Shown here piece by piece: positions 25,779 to 34,471 of a stretch of 64,000 nt of DNA. Below the pieces are notes generated by a model. The model ran no database searches, was not told the DNA's origin, and worked only from the letters and a program-made list of their open reading frames with translations. The number at the start of each line of letters is the position of its first letter. The first letter of the stretch is position 1. The position numbers were made by a program, and so were the translations under genes. Source of the stretch: Candidatus Poribacteria bacterium (GTDB lineage Bacteria; Poribacteria; WGA-4E; WGA-3G); NCBI GenBank assembly GCA_028820845.1, contig JAPPII010000012.1, forward strand, positions 21,942 through 85,941. Direction: 5' to 3'.

Positions 25779-26978
25779 TCACGGTCCGCGGTCTGCGGTT
25801 TTCGATTTACGAATGCGTGCCAACAAAAGGTCAGTAAATTCCGCCTCCCCTCCTGTAATAACCAACGCAACTACTAATACAACTATCGGAAGTTCCTGAT
25901 GCGCCACAACAGACATCAATTTCCATGCATCTTTTTGCGTTGTAACGACCAAATCCGCCTTCGCTGCCCGAAACGCCGCACCTATCCGCTGCGTATCAGC
26001 TCCCACATAGACGTGATGGTCAGGAAACGCCAAGAGTTCAACGCTTGCCGGAGAACACCGCATGAGAGTCCCCACAAAAGCGTCTGGGTTCCCAATGCCA
26101 CAGACCGCAAGAAGCCGTTTTCCTTTGAGCATCCCTACATCCTGACGTTCTCCACTACCCTCACGGAGCAACCTTTGTAGCGCAAACTTTCCAGTTTGCG
26201 AGCCAAGTTGATGTTCTCCACTGTGCTCACGGCGCAACGGATAGAGGCACGTCGGCTGATGAACACTCTCCAAAACCAATGTGTCCGGTGCTAACCGTTT
26301 CACTGCCTCCTTAGCACGCTCGGAGATCTCAGGTGTGTTCGCATGTGTCAGTAGGATAATATCGGCGCGCCGAAGCGCAGATGGCGGCTCACGCAAGGTT
26401 CCCGCCGGTAGTAGCCGCGCCGGATTCCCAAAAGGATGTGTTACGGGAACAGTAAGAATATCAACATTACGTCCAAGCTGCCGGTGTTGAAATGCGTCGT
26501 CTAAGAGCAGGACCTCCACATTAAAACGCTCAAGTGCGATCTGTCCTGCCAGATAGCGTTCTCTACTCACAATAATTGGAACACCGCTAAGGCATTGCGC
26601 CATCATGTACGCCTCATCTCCACTCTCCTTTGCGGAGGCGTATACCTGTTTACCGTCCGAGACAACCGTTATTCCCTCACGAGCCTCGCGCTTGTAACCA
26701 CGCAGCAGGATAGCAACACGCAAACCCGCTCTCTGAAGACGTTCCGCAATAGCAATAACAGCAGGCGTTTTTCCTGTCCCACCAACAGCAATATTGCCGA
26801 CACTAATGACTGTACATGGGAGTGTCTCTCCCTTAAACACACCAAAGGCATAAAACTGATTTCGCACCCTTATGCCTATAGCATAGAGCCAACTCAATGG
26901 AATTAACAGAAAGCGTAAAGGGGTAGAAAGAAGTTTTTGCTGTAGGGAAGCAAGGTCGCGGGTATATGTGAATCTCAT
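25779..26978 (-). CDS. lpxK: Tetraacyldisaccharide 4'-kinase
   Basis: 399 residues. Phosphorylates the 4' position of the lipid A precursor at the inner membrane. Walker A SVGNIAVGGTGKTP at about residues 59-72, and the family's N-terminal membrane-associated part is present. VEVLLLDDAFQHRQL (usually D-D-G-x-Q-H) is the metal/substrate motif, here with Ala for Gly. About 22 residues (from REHSGEHQLG to REGSGERQDVG) are a repeat-derived insertion, so the protein is longer than the usual 320-350. Next to lpxB. Confidence 0.88.
   Translation of the reverse strand: MRFTYTRDLASLQQKLLSTPLRFLLIPLSWLYAIGIRVRNQFYAFGVFKGETLPCTVISVGNIAVGGTGKTPAVIAIAERLQRAGLRVAILLRGYKREAREGITVVSDGKQVYASAKESGDEAYMMAQCLSGVPIIVSRERYLAGQIALERFNVEVLLLDDAFQHRQLGRNVDILTVPVTHPFGNPARLLPAGTLREPPSALRRADIILLTHANTPEISERAKEAVKRLAPDTLVLESVHQPTCLYPLRREHSGEHQLGSQTGKFALQRLLREGSGERQDVGMLKGKRLLAVCGIGNPDAFVGTLMRCSPASVELLAFPDHHVYVGADTQRIGAAFRAAKADLVVTTQKDAWKLMSVVAHQELPIVVLVVALVITGGEAEFTDLLLARIRKSKTADRGP
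26147..26238 (+). repeat. Hairpin repeat with flanking direct repeats inside lpxK
   Basis: CGCAAACTTTCCAGTTTGCG (26181-26200) is a perfect hairpin (8-base arms, TTCC loop), headed by TTTGTAG at 26174. It is flanked by two direct copies of GTTCTCCACT...CTCACGG.GCAAC (26147-26172 and 26213-26238, 22 of 26 identical), 66 bases apart, a multiple of three. The lpxK frame stays open through it. Confidence 0.65.
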
Positions 26979-26999
26979 GAGAGGGTTCCGGGTTGATAG

Positions 27000-27097
27000 C
27001 AGTCAGCAATTAACAAAACAGACTCTGATGGAAGAACTGAATAGATAACTGCCACAATCACCACTTAACTGACCGCTGAAAGGCACGAAGTGCCGAC
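27000..27097. repeat. Degenerate repeat between lpxB and lpxK
   Basis: Contains CAGTCAGCAATTAAC, CTGACCGCTGAAAGGCAC and CCTAACCGCTGACTGC, fragments of the GACCGCTGA/AGTTAAC-type intergenic repeat family. GGCAC (27082-27086) and GTGCC (27090-27094) form a small stem. No open frame is supported here; the region looks like spacer between the two lpx genes. Confidence 0.45.
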
Positions 27098-28285
27098 CTA
27101 ACCGCTGACTGCTATTTGCGCCAACACCAATTCGGCAGTGCGTTCAGCAGCACCGGCTATGCCGAGTTGCGCATGAACCGCTTGCAGTGCCTTCTGTTGT
27201 GTCTTTCGTTTCTCAGGATTCCCCAAGAAATCCAAAGCCAATTCCGTCAAAGCCGTTGGCGTCAGATCTGTTTGTAGCAGTTCGGGAACGATGTCGTGTC
27301 CAGCAATCAGGTTAGGAAGTCCGCTTCGGTTCAAAGGAGACAAGGTCGTGATAATACGCCAGTTGAATGCCGATGTGCGAAAGACGATAATCATCGGTGT
27401 CCCGATGCACGCTGCTTCAAGCGTCGCCGTACCAGAAGTAACCAGCAGTAGCGTTGATGCCCGCATCGCCGGATAGGTCATCTTCTCCACAATTTCGATG
27501 GGTGGCACCCCGATGTTCCCCAATTCCTGCTGGCACTTCGCAATAAGATCGTGTGAAATTCCTGGGGCTAAAGGGAGGATCCACTGTGCATTCGGATAGA
27601 CCTCAGCAATGCTCGCAGCGGCTCTCAGCATGACTGGCAAAATGTGTCGAATCTCGGAACGGCGACTCCCGGGCACCAATCCGATGACAGGAGCATCTCG
27701 GGTCTGTTCCGATTCGTCTAAACCGAGCTGTGCCCGTGCCTCGTGCATAGTGAGAGGGGTTTGTGCAAAATCAACGAGCGGATGCCCAACAAATTCCGTA
27801 TTCGCGCCAGCGTTTCGGTAGAATTCCGCTTCAAACGGAAAGATCGCTGCAACAACGTCAGCCCATTTCGCCAACTTCCGCGCCCGACCCGCACGCCATG
27901 CCCAAGCCTTCGGGGGGATATAGTAGACGACCGAAACGCCTTGGCTCCGAGCGTACTTCGCTAACGGCATATTGAACTCAGCAAAATCGACGAGGAGCAG
28001 CATATCGGGACGTTCTTCTCGGATACACCGCTTCAGATGTGCCTGTTTCCGAAGAAACATCGGCAGGACAGTAATAACATCGGCGAACCCCATAACGGCG
28101 GAATCTCGGATGTGGAAATCCAGTTTAACCCCCGCCTTTTCCAAGAGATCGCCGCCCATACCAAAAAGTTTCACATCCGGACAAAGGGCTTTAACGCGAT
28201 GGACAACATGAGAAGCGTGCAGATCACCGGAAGGTTCACCAGCAACAATCATAATTTTTGGCTGGTGAAAAGATGTTTGTGGCAT
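27098..28285 (-). CDS. lpxB: Lipid-A-disaccharide synthase
   Basis: 395 residues from the ATG at 28285 (residues before it in the open frame are not conserved). The GT19 glycosyltransferase joins UDP-diacylglucosamine and lipid X to give the lipid A disaccharide. Family signature phrases: GEPSGDLHA at the N-terminus, FGMGG, VDFAEFN, IPPKAWAWRAGRARKLA, FVGHPLVD, GLVPGSRRSEI and TSGTATLE. Usual length. Followed by lpxK on the same strand. Confidence 0.93.
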   Translation of the reverse strand: MPQTSFHQPKIMIVAGEPSGDLHASHVVHRVKALCPDVKLFGMGGDLLEKAGVKLDFHIRDSAVMGFADVITVLPMFLRKQAHLKRCIREERPDMLLLVDFAEFNMPLAKYARSQGVSVVYYIPPKAWAWRAGRARKLAKWADVVAAIFPFEAEFYRNAGANTEFVGHPLVDFAQTPLTMHEARAQLGLDESEQTRDAPVIGLVPGSRRSEIRHILPVMLRAAASIAEVYPNAQWILPLAPGISHDLIAKCQQELGNIGVPPIEIVEKMTYPAMRASTLLLVTSGTATLEAACIGTPMIIVFRTSAFNWRIITTLSPLNRSGLPNLIAGHDIVPELLQTDLTPTALTELALDFLGNPEKRKTQQKALQAVHAQLGIAGAAERTAELVLAQIAVSG

Positions 28286-28349
28286 CGACGAATATTGTAA
28301 CTCCCACAAGAATTTACTGACTGCCGACCGCTGACGGCTAATAGCCAGT

Positions 28350-29393
28350 CTACGGCATCATCCCCGGCACCTTCAGCCCAGCAGTCTCCTTGAAACCAAA
28401 CATCAAATTGAGATTCTGAACGACGGCACCCGCTGCACCTTTACCGAGGTTATCAATCGCTGCCATAGCGACAATACGACCCGTTCGCGTATCCACCTCA
28501 AGTCCAACATCGCAATAGTTGCTGCCAAGGACGGCTTTCGTTTCCGGGTAGGTACCAGATGGAAGCACTCGAACAAACGGCTCATTCTCATAAAAAGTGG
28601 AATATATATCGAGAGCTTCTTCGGCGGACATCTCTTCTGTAAGACGCATATAGACGGTGCTGAGGATGCCGCGGGTCATCGGAACGAGATGTGGGGTAAA
28701 CGTGACACAGACCGGTTCTGATGCGACAGCCGACAACTCCTGTTCAATCTCCGGTGTATGCCGATGCACACCGATATTGTAAGCAACACAGTTAGACTCC
28801 CGATTCGGATAATGTGTATTTTCGCGCGGTTTCGGACCGGCACCGGAAATCCCCGACTTCGAGTCAACAATAATAGAATCTAATGCTACGACACCTTGAG
28901 CAATGAAAGGCATCGCCGCAAGTATAGCACTCGTTGGATAACAACCAGGATTAGCGACGAGTTGCGCAGAACGGATACAATCGCGATACCGCTCGGGTAA
29001 ACCATAGACGGCTTGTGGTATCAACTCTGTGCTTGTGTGCTCCACATGATACCATGCCTCGTAGGTCTCAGCATCCTGAAGTCGGTAGTCTGCGCTGAAA
29101 TCCACGATACGCAAACCTTGCGCCAAAATTTGTGGCACAAACGACATCGCAACCTTGTGTGGAACAGCAAGAACAACAGCGTCCACCCTGTCTTTGAGAG
29201 AGTCAATAGCTAACGGTTCAAATTTAGCAGATAGAAAACCACGCAGGTTCGGCAGGACACTATCAATACACTGCCCAGCGTAAGTTTCAGACGTGCAGAG
29301 GGTTACTTGCAATTCTCCAGGATGGTTGACCAGAAATCGCAGCAATTCACTACCACTGTATCCGGATGCCCCAACAATTCCAATTTTTATCAT
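28350..29393 (-). CDS. argC: N-acetyl-gamma-glutamyl-phosphate reductase
   Basis: 347 residues. Third step of arginine synthesis, NADPH-dependent reduction of N-acetylglutamyl phosphate. The Rossmann start GIVGASGYSGSELLRFL and the active-site cysteine in VANPGCYPT identify it; KSGISGAG and MTRGILSTVY also fit. Usual length. The other arginine genes are not next to it. The downstream lpx pair lies 64 bases beyond its stop. Confidence 0.93.
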   Translation of the reverse strand: MIKIGIVGASGYSGSELLRFLVNHPGELQVTLCTSETYAGQCIDSVLPNLRGFLSAKFEPLAIDSLKDRVDAVVLAVPHKVAMSFVPQILAQGLRIVDFSADYRLQDAETYEAWYHVEHTSTELIPQAVYGLPERYRDCIRSAQLVANPGCYPTSAILAAMPFIAQGVVALDSIIVDSKSGISGAGPKPRENTHYPNRESNCVAYNIGVHRHTPEIEQELSAVASEPVCVTFTPHLVPMTRGILSTVYMRLTEEMSAEEALDIYSTFYENEPFVRVLPSGTYPETKAVLGSNYCDVGLEVDTRTGRIVAMAAIDNLGKGAAGAVVQNLNLMFGFKETAGLKVPGMMP

Positions 29394-29578
29394 TTACAGA
29401 TTACCGTATGTCTTTTATGAGTCTGTTAATTGTATGGGAATTTTACCACATTTTGAGGCGAAAGTCAAATTAGCCACCCTCAATCTTGCTGTAGGAGGCG
29501 GGGAATGCCACACGGCATTCATACCGTTGATTTTTTCCGAATCCTGACCCTTACTGACTACCAATTGCAAGAAATAAA

Positions 29579-29607
29579 TTGACAGACCGCTATATACACG
29601 GTAAAAT
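29579..29607 (+). promoter_or_regulatory. Sigma70-like promoter for FAH gene
   Basis: TTGACA at 29579-29584 and TAAAAT at 29602-29607 with a 17-base spacer; one base from consensus in the -10. It drives the gene at 29732. The rest of the 338-base gap before that gene carries GAATGCCACACGGCATTC (a short hairpin) and a degenerate ACTAACAACCAACAACTAA repeat at 29688-29706. Confidence 0.6.
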
Positions 29608-29731
29608 AACTATCAGTCATCAATTATCAAAGTTATGGTTTTCGACCAAAGATCGTTGTGGGTATTATGAACATTAGCAACTCTCATAAGGGGTTACTAA
29701 CAACCAACAACTAATAAAAAGGAGACTACTT

Positions 29732-30484
29732 ATGAAACTTGCGCGATATGAATTAAATGGCACAATCGGTTACGGCACCGTTTCAGGAGATAACCTCAAC
29801 GTCCTATCGGGATCCCCGTTCGGTGAACACAGCGAGACTGGCGAGACCGTCGCATTAGCGGATGTCAAACTCCTCGCACCCACAACACCGACAAAGGTAT
29901 TAGCCGTCGGTCTGAACTATCGGAGTCATTTAGACGGGGCTCCAGAACCAACAAACCCCGAAATCTTCATCAAAACCCCCTCTTGTATCAACGATCCGGA
30001 AGGCAATATAGAACTACCAGACGGTGATGACGATGTCCACGCCGAAGGCGAACTCGTCGTCATTATGAAGAAACAGACCCGGAAAGCAACACCAAAGGAA
30101 GCCGCCGCCAACATATTGGGCGTAACGTGCGGAAACGATGTCAGTGCACGCACATGGCAGAGCAATGACTTACAGTGGTGGCGCGCCAAAGCATCCGATA
30201 CCTTTGGACCGATAGGACCCGTTATCGCTACCGACGTTGACTATACCGATGCACAATTAGAAACCCGCATCAACGGCGAAGTCGTTCAGAAGCAGACCAC
30301 CGCAGACCTCATCTTTCCGGTAACAACCATCGTGAGTTTTATTTCACAAGCAATCACCCTTGAACCCGGAGACGCAATCTTTACAGGCACACCCGGCACA
30401 ACCACAGCCCTGAAAGCCGGTGATGTCGTTGAAATCGAGATTGAAGGCATCGGCATTCTGAAAAATCCTGTCGTCGGACAATAA
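29732..30484 (+). CDS. Fumarylacetoacetate hydrolase family protein
   Basis: 250 residues; C-terminal FAH fold. The family's metal-binding pattern is visible: an N-terminal lid (LAVGLNYRSHL), IKTPSCI, the pair VHAEGELVV (Glu ligands) and ITLEPGDAIFTGTPGTT. Members hydrolyse or isomerise oxo-acids, e.g. 5-oxopent-3-ene-1,2,5-tricarboxylate. GGAG and a good promoter precede it. It probably acts in aromatic or sugar-acid catabolism. Confidence 0.83.
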   Translation: MKLARYELNGTIGYGTVSGDNLNVLSGSPFGEHSETGETVALADVKLLAPTTPTKVLAVGLNYRSHLDGAPEPTNPEIFIKTPSCINDPEGNIELPDGDDDVHAEGELVVIMKKQTRKATPKEAAANILGVTCGNDVSARTWQSNDLQWWRAKASDTFGPIGPVIATDVDYTDAQLETRINGEVVQKQTTADLIFPVTTIVSFISQAITLEPGDAIFTGTPGTTTALKAGDVVEIEIEGIGILKNPVVGQ

Positions 30485-30488
30485 TCGC

Positions 30489-30541
30489 TTTGTAGGGCGT
30501 ATCTTCCAATTCATTTGCAGGCGAGGTTTCCTAACCTCGCC
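30489..30541 (+). repeat. GTAG-headed palindromic repeat
   Basis: TTTGTAG at 30489 is followed about 25 bases later by a perfect hairpin: GGCGAGGTT (30520-30528), loop TCCT and AACCTCGCC (30533-30541). No T-run follows, so it is a poor terminator. It matches the style of the other GTAG hairpins in this window and lies just after the FAH gene. Confidence 0.6.
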
Positions 30542-30566
30542 CCGTTTCAATAAAGAATTAACACTA

Positions 30567-30668
30567 ATGACAAAATTTTTTAGGAGTTTCGTATTATTAC
30601 TAACAGGCTTACTTGCTGTTTTAATGCTCACTGGATGCGCCAGATTGACATTGAAATCACTTTTGTAA
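30567..30668 (+). CDS. Small lipoprotein-like peptide
   Basis: 33 residues: MTKFFRSFVLLLTGLLAVLM followed by LTGC, a consensus lipobox with Cys24, and a mature part of only ten residues (CARLTLKSLL). Could be an entericidin-like lipopeptide or the remnant of a longer lipoprotein. The ATG lacks a strong ribosome site. It sits between the FAH gene and an exported concanavalin-like gene. Confidence 0.35.
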   Translation: MTKFFRSFVLLLTGLLAVLMLTGCARLTLKSLL

Positions 30669-30754
30669 CCAAAGGCAAAGCATAAATTCAAATTTCGCCT
30701 TGACCTGCGTTAGCGAGGCTTTTAACCCCATCCTATTTCAATAAGGAGAAGAAA

Positions 30755-31534
30755 ATGCTTTTTAGACATCTATCTCTTTTCCGATGCAACCAAATTTCTG
30801 AAAAAACAAAAGTTGTGCTCAAAATTGTTGTGTCCTTGCTGTGTCTCAGTATAGCAGTACAAGCATCGGCAGTGCTACTGTTCCACGACGACTTTGAAAA
30901 GGATAAAATCGGAGCAGAGCCAAGTAAATGGGAAGTTGGACACGACGGAAATACTGTTGCCCAAGTCGTCGCCGACCCGAAAAAAGCGAGTAATAAAGTC
31001 TTATTGACCGCTGACAAAGCCTCTAACGCATCGCGGCACGATGTCGGCGGCTCTATCTATGTTGTCGGTGATGCAGGTTGGGACGATTACGTCGCCGAAT
31101 GGGACATGATGTTTCCTGACGACTTCTACATGGGTGTCGTCTTCCGCTTTCAGGAGGGTGAGAAGTTCTACCTGAGTGACCGACGGCAAGGCGGTAGAGA
31201 ATATCACTTCTACAAACGCCAAGGGGGTTGGGCGAAAGTTAAAGATGGGATGGTAGAAAATGATCCTGAAGTCTGGTATCGCGCACAACTTATCCTCTCT
31301 GGCGATAAATTCACCTTCAAACTCAAAGAACGGAAGGACAAGACACCCTTTGACAAAATCGACCCAGCCACGGAAGGTCAAGACGGAAACTTCAAAACCG
31401 GCAAGTTCGGCAACTACGGACTCGTCTATATTGATAACATCTTTATCGGGGATGCCGTCGAAGACCTCGTTTTACCCGTCGAGCCACAGGATAAACTCAG
31501 CATAACCTGGGGTGCAATCAAGGATGCCTACTAA
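30755..31534 (+). CDS. Exported beta-sandwich protein with C-terminal WGxIK motif
   Basis: 259 residues. A signal peptide (VVSLLCLSIAVQASA) sits after a rather long start region. The body is a concanavalin A-like sandwich similar to DUF1080-type sugar-binding domains (DDFEKDKIGAEPSKWEVG, VFRFQEGEKFYLSD, FGNYGLVYIDNIF). The last residues, QDKLSITWGAIKDAY, carry the shared C-terminal motif. It is followed 14 bases later by the LarA-like gene. Probably binds or presents a glycan outside the cell. Confidence 0.7.
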   Translation: MLFRHLSLFRCNQISEKTKVVLKIVVSLLCLSIAVQASAVLLFHDDFEKDKIGAEPSKWEVGHDGNTVAQVVADPKKASNKVLLTADKASNASRHDVGGSIYVVGDAGWDDYVAEWDMMFPDDFYMGVVFRFQEGEKFYLSDRRQGGREYHFYKRQGGWAKVKDGMVENDPEVWYRAQLILSGDKFTFKLKERKDKTPFDKIDPATEGQDGNFKTGKFGNYGLVYIDNIFIGDAVEDLVLPVEPQDKLSITWGAIKDAY

Positions 31535-31548
31535 AGGGAAATTAAAAA

Positions 31549-32871
31549 ATGTCAACCCACATTGCCCACGGTGGAAAAGACACCGTTATCACAACCAAAG
31601 AAAAGCGCGCCTTACTCCACGAGGCACTGCTCAAGTTAGGCGGCATCCCAAAAAAGATTCTGGTGATCCCGCCCGATATAACACGCCTCCACTCAAATGC
31701 CGGTGAACTCACCCAAATCCTATATGAATTATGGGACGCTGCAAACGGCACCACCTTCGATATCCTCCCCGCTATCGGTACACACGCACCGATGACCGAA
31801 GAACAGATCGCCGAGATGTACGGCGATTTACCCAAGGCGACCTACCATGTCCACAACTGGCGCACGGGACTCTATCACTTCGGTGAAGTGCCATCGGAAT
31901 TAGTCCAAGAGGTCTCAGGGGGCAAACTCGATTACAGCATCCCTGTCGCCGTAAACCGCCGCCTCGTGGAAGGAGATTACGAACTCATCATCTCCGTCGG
32001 ACAGGTCATCCCACACGAAGTCATCGGTATTGCTAACGGATTCAAGAACATCCTCGTCGGTGTAGGCGGCGTGGAGATGATTAACAAATCCCATTTCCTC
32101 GGTGCCGTAGACGGCATGGAACGCTTGATGGGAAGAACGGATACCTCGGTTAGAAGAGTCCTCAATTACGCACACGCACACCATCTGAAACAACTCGGCA
32201 TTTTGTACGTTATGAGCGTCATGGATACAGACACCACTGGCGAACGTGTGATGCGTGGACTCTACGTCGGCGATGACGCACAGACCTTTGAAACCGCCGC
32301 GGAATTGAGTAGAACCGTTAACATGACGTTCTTAGATGAACCCTTATCAAAAGTAGTCGTCTATTTAGATCCGATAGAGTTTAAAAGCACATGGCTCGGC
32401 AACAAAGCAATCTACCGCACGAGAATGGCGATGGCAGACGATGGTGAGTTAATTATCATCGCGCCCGGCCTCCGAGAATTCGGGGAGGACGCAGAAATCG
32501 ACCGACTCATCCGAAAGTACGGCTACCGCGGCACCCCTGCAACACTCAAGGCAGTCTCAGAAAACCCGGAACTGCAAGAAAACCTTTCTGCGGCTGCACA
32601 CTTAATCCACGGCAGTACCGAAGGACGTTTCAAGGTAACTTATGCGACCGGGCATCTCACCCAGACTGAGATTGAATCCGTCGGCTACCAATGGGCACCT
32701 GTAAACGAAGTTATTGCCGAATACAACCCCGAGACGCTTGTTGACGGGTTCAACGATGATTCCTCCCCCCGTGGTAGGTGCGATTTCCAACCGCACCGAT
32801 CCGCGCGCTTTTTCTACATCAGCGAACCCGGACAAGGCTTATGGGCATTACGCTCGCGGTTTAGTGAGTAA
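31549..32871 (+). CDS. LarA-family (DUF2088) nickel lactate-racemase-like enzyme
   Basis: 440 residues. LarA-type proteins racemise or epimerise 2-hydroxy acids with a nickel-pincer cofactor. The N-terminal motif PPDITRLHSN and ATYHVHN/IGTHAPM fit the family, as does ISVGQVIPHEVIGIANG. Substrate unknown; in this genomic setting a sugar acid is plausible. Near the C-terminus about 20 residues (DDSSPRGRCDFQPHRSARF) come from a palindromic repeat at 32774-32797, inserted in frame. Confidence 0.75.
   Translation: MSTHIAHGGKDTVITTKEKRALLHEALLKLGGIPKKILVIPPDITRLHSNAGELTQILYELWDAANGTTFDILPAIGTHAPMTEEQIAEMYGDLPKATYHVHNWRTGLYHFGEVPSELVQEVSGGKLDYSIPVAVNRRLVEGDYELIISVGQVIPHEVIGIANGFKNILVGVGGVEMINKSHFLGAVDGMERLMGRTDTSVRRVLNYAHAHHLKQLGILYVMSVMDTDTTGERVMRGLYVGDDAQTFETAAELSRTVNMTFLDEPLSKVVVYLDPIEFKSTWLGNKAIYRTRMAMADDGELIIIAPGLREFGEDAEIDRLIRKYGYRGTPATLKAVSENPELQENLSAAAHLIHGSTEGRFKVTYATGHLTQTEIESVGYQWAPVNEVIAEYNPETLVDGFNDDSSPRGRCDFQPHRSARFFYISEPGQGLWALRSRFSE
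32774..32797 (+). repeat. GTAG-headed hairpin inside larA-like gene
   Basis: GTAG at 32774-32777 is followed by GGTGCGATT (32777-32785), loop TCC and AACCGCACC (32789-32797): a nine-base stem with one mismatch. The host frame stays open through it and encodes a basic stretch, RGRCDFQPHRSARF, that is not family-like. Confidence 0.55.
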
Positions 32872-32892
32872 GGAACCGATATAACAGGAAGC

Positions 32893-34452
32893 ATGACAAA
32901 TTCATCAGAATCAATTCATACGGATACAACTTCGCAAAAAAAGACAAACCACGTCCTGTCCTGCGATGTTTTTATCTACGGTTCGACCCCCGGCGGTTGC
33001 GCCGCCGCCATTGAAGCAGCCCGACGCGGGTGTAAAGTTATTCTCGCATGTCCACAACAACATCCGGGTGGGATGATGGCAAGCGGACTATCAACAACAG
33101 ATGCCGTACGGCGAGAGATGTTCGGTGGCCTGGTCATCGAGTTCATTAACGGTGTGCGCGAAGAATATCGGCAAACCATTGGAGAGAATTCTCCCGATTG
33201 GAAGCTTATTCAAGACGGATGGTTTTATGAACCGTCGGTCGCAGAACGTGTCTTCGATCAACTGCTCGGGGCAGAAGCGGATACCTTGACGTTTCTGAGA
33301 GAATACCATTTGATTGACGCAACCGCACAGACGAATCAAATTACAACGGTAAAACTGGAAGCCTCTAACCAATCGCAGCTGCGTGTAACCGCAAAGACCT
33401 TCATCGACGGCACCTACGAAGGCGACCTCGCGGCGGCAGCAGGTGTGCCTTACCGTGTTGGACGTGAAGGTATTGAAGAATACGGAGAACCTCGCGCTGG
33501 TATACATTACATGAACTGGAAGACAGGTGAACAGATTCTAACGCCTGATACCGGGGAACCGTCGCCTGCCATCCAAGCCTTTTGTGCCAGGAGCATTTTT
33601 ACGACAGATCCCGATAAGATTGTCCCAATTGAAAAACCAGCAACTTATGAACAACACCTACAAGATTTTCTACCGCTACTTGACGATTTCGCAACCGGAC
33701 GCATACAGAGCTTAGGACTCGGTACACCGCTGCCGAACAAAAAGTATCAACTAAACGGTTCGATTGATCGGTTGACCAGCCTGAATTGCCCGGGCATCAG
33801 TTGGACCTGGCCAGAGGCACAGCGGCATCACCGGCAACGACTTGCCCAATTTCACCTTGACCACGCCGCAGGGTACGTCTGGTTCCTTCAAAATGAACCG
33901 AGGGTACCAGAGAGCACGCGTAATCTGTGGAGACAGGCAGGCTTGCATCAGGACGAATTCACCGATACGGGACATTGGCCCTGGCAAATCTATGTCCGTC
34001 AAGGCCGTCGCATCGAAGGCAGAGCACTGGTAACACAGCATAATTTCACAGTCGATCCGAAAACCGGACGAACCCCTCAGATTGATCACGCCATCGCCAT
34101 TGGCGAACATTCGTTTGATGTTCACCCCTGTCACGATCGACGGTATACAGTAGATGGTTTTATGGAGGGTGTCCTCTGGTATCCCAAAAAAGCCGATGGA
34201 CCCGCCCAACCCGGTCAAGTCCCTTACGGTGCTATGTTGCCTCAACATTTGAACAACCTACTCGTGCCAGTTGCGATGTCAAGCACTCACGTTGCAATGT
34301 CGGTCCTCCGCATGGAACCATTGTGGATGACGACAGGTCAGATCGCGGGACTTGCAGCAATGGAAGCCATGGATAGTGGTATCGATGTCGCCAACCTCGA
34401 TCCTGATCCCTTACCACGGATGTTGGGGATCAAAGTAGATCCATACGAATAA
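32893..34452 (+). CDS. FAD-dependent oxidoreductase
   Basis: 519 residues. The N-terminal dinucleotide-binding fold (VFIYGSTPGGCAAAIEAARR) identifies an FAD-dependent oxidoreductase of the FAD-dependent_2/xanthan-lyase-associated kind, and TFIDGTYEGDLAAAAG is a second cofactor motif typical of this group. No signal peptide is seen, so it should be cytoplasmic. It is transcribed between the LarA-like enzyme and a LamG protein, consistent with sugar or sugar-acid oxidation. Substrate unknown. Confidence 0.8.
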   Translation: MTNSSESIHTDTTSQKKTNHVLSCDVFIYGSTPGGCAAAIEAARRGCKVILACPQQHPGGMMASGLSTTDAVRREMFGGLVIEFINGVREEYRQTIGENSPDWKLIQDGWFYEPSVAERVFDQLLGAEADTLTFLREYHLIDATAQTNQITTVKLEASNQSQLRVTAKTFIDGTYEGDLAAAAGVPYRVGREGIEEYGEPRAGIHYMNWKTGEQILTPDTGEPSPAIQAFCARSIFTTDPDKIVPIEKPATYEQHLQDFLPLLDDFATGRIQSLGLGTPLPNKKYQLNGSIDRLTSLNCPGISWTWPEAQRHHRQRLAQFHLDHAAGYVWFLQNEPRVPESTRNLWRQAGLHQDEFTDTGHWPWQIYVRQGRRIEGRALVTQHNFTVDPKTGRTPQIDHAIAIGEHSFDVHPCHDRRYTVDGFMEGVLWYPKKADGPAQPGQVPYGAMLPQHLNNLLVPVAMSSTHVAMSVLRMEPLWMTTGQIAGLAAMEAMDSGIDVANLDPDPLPRMLGIKVDPYE

Positions 34453-34471
34453 TACGCAAGGAGGAACAATC

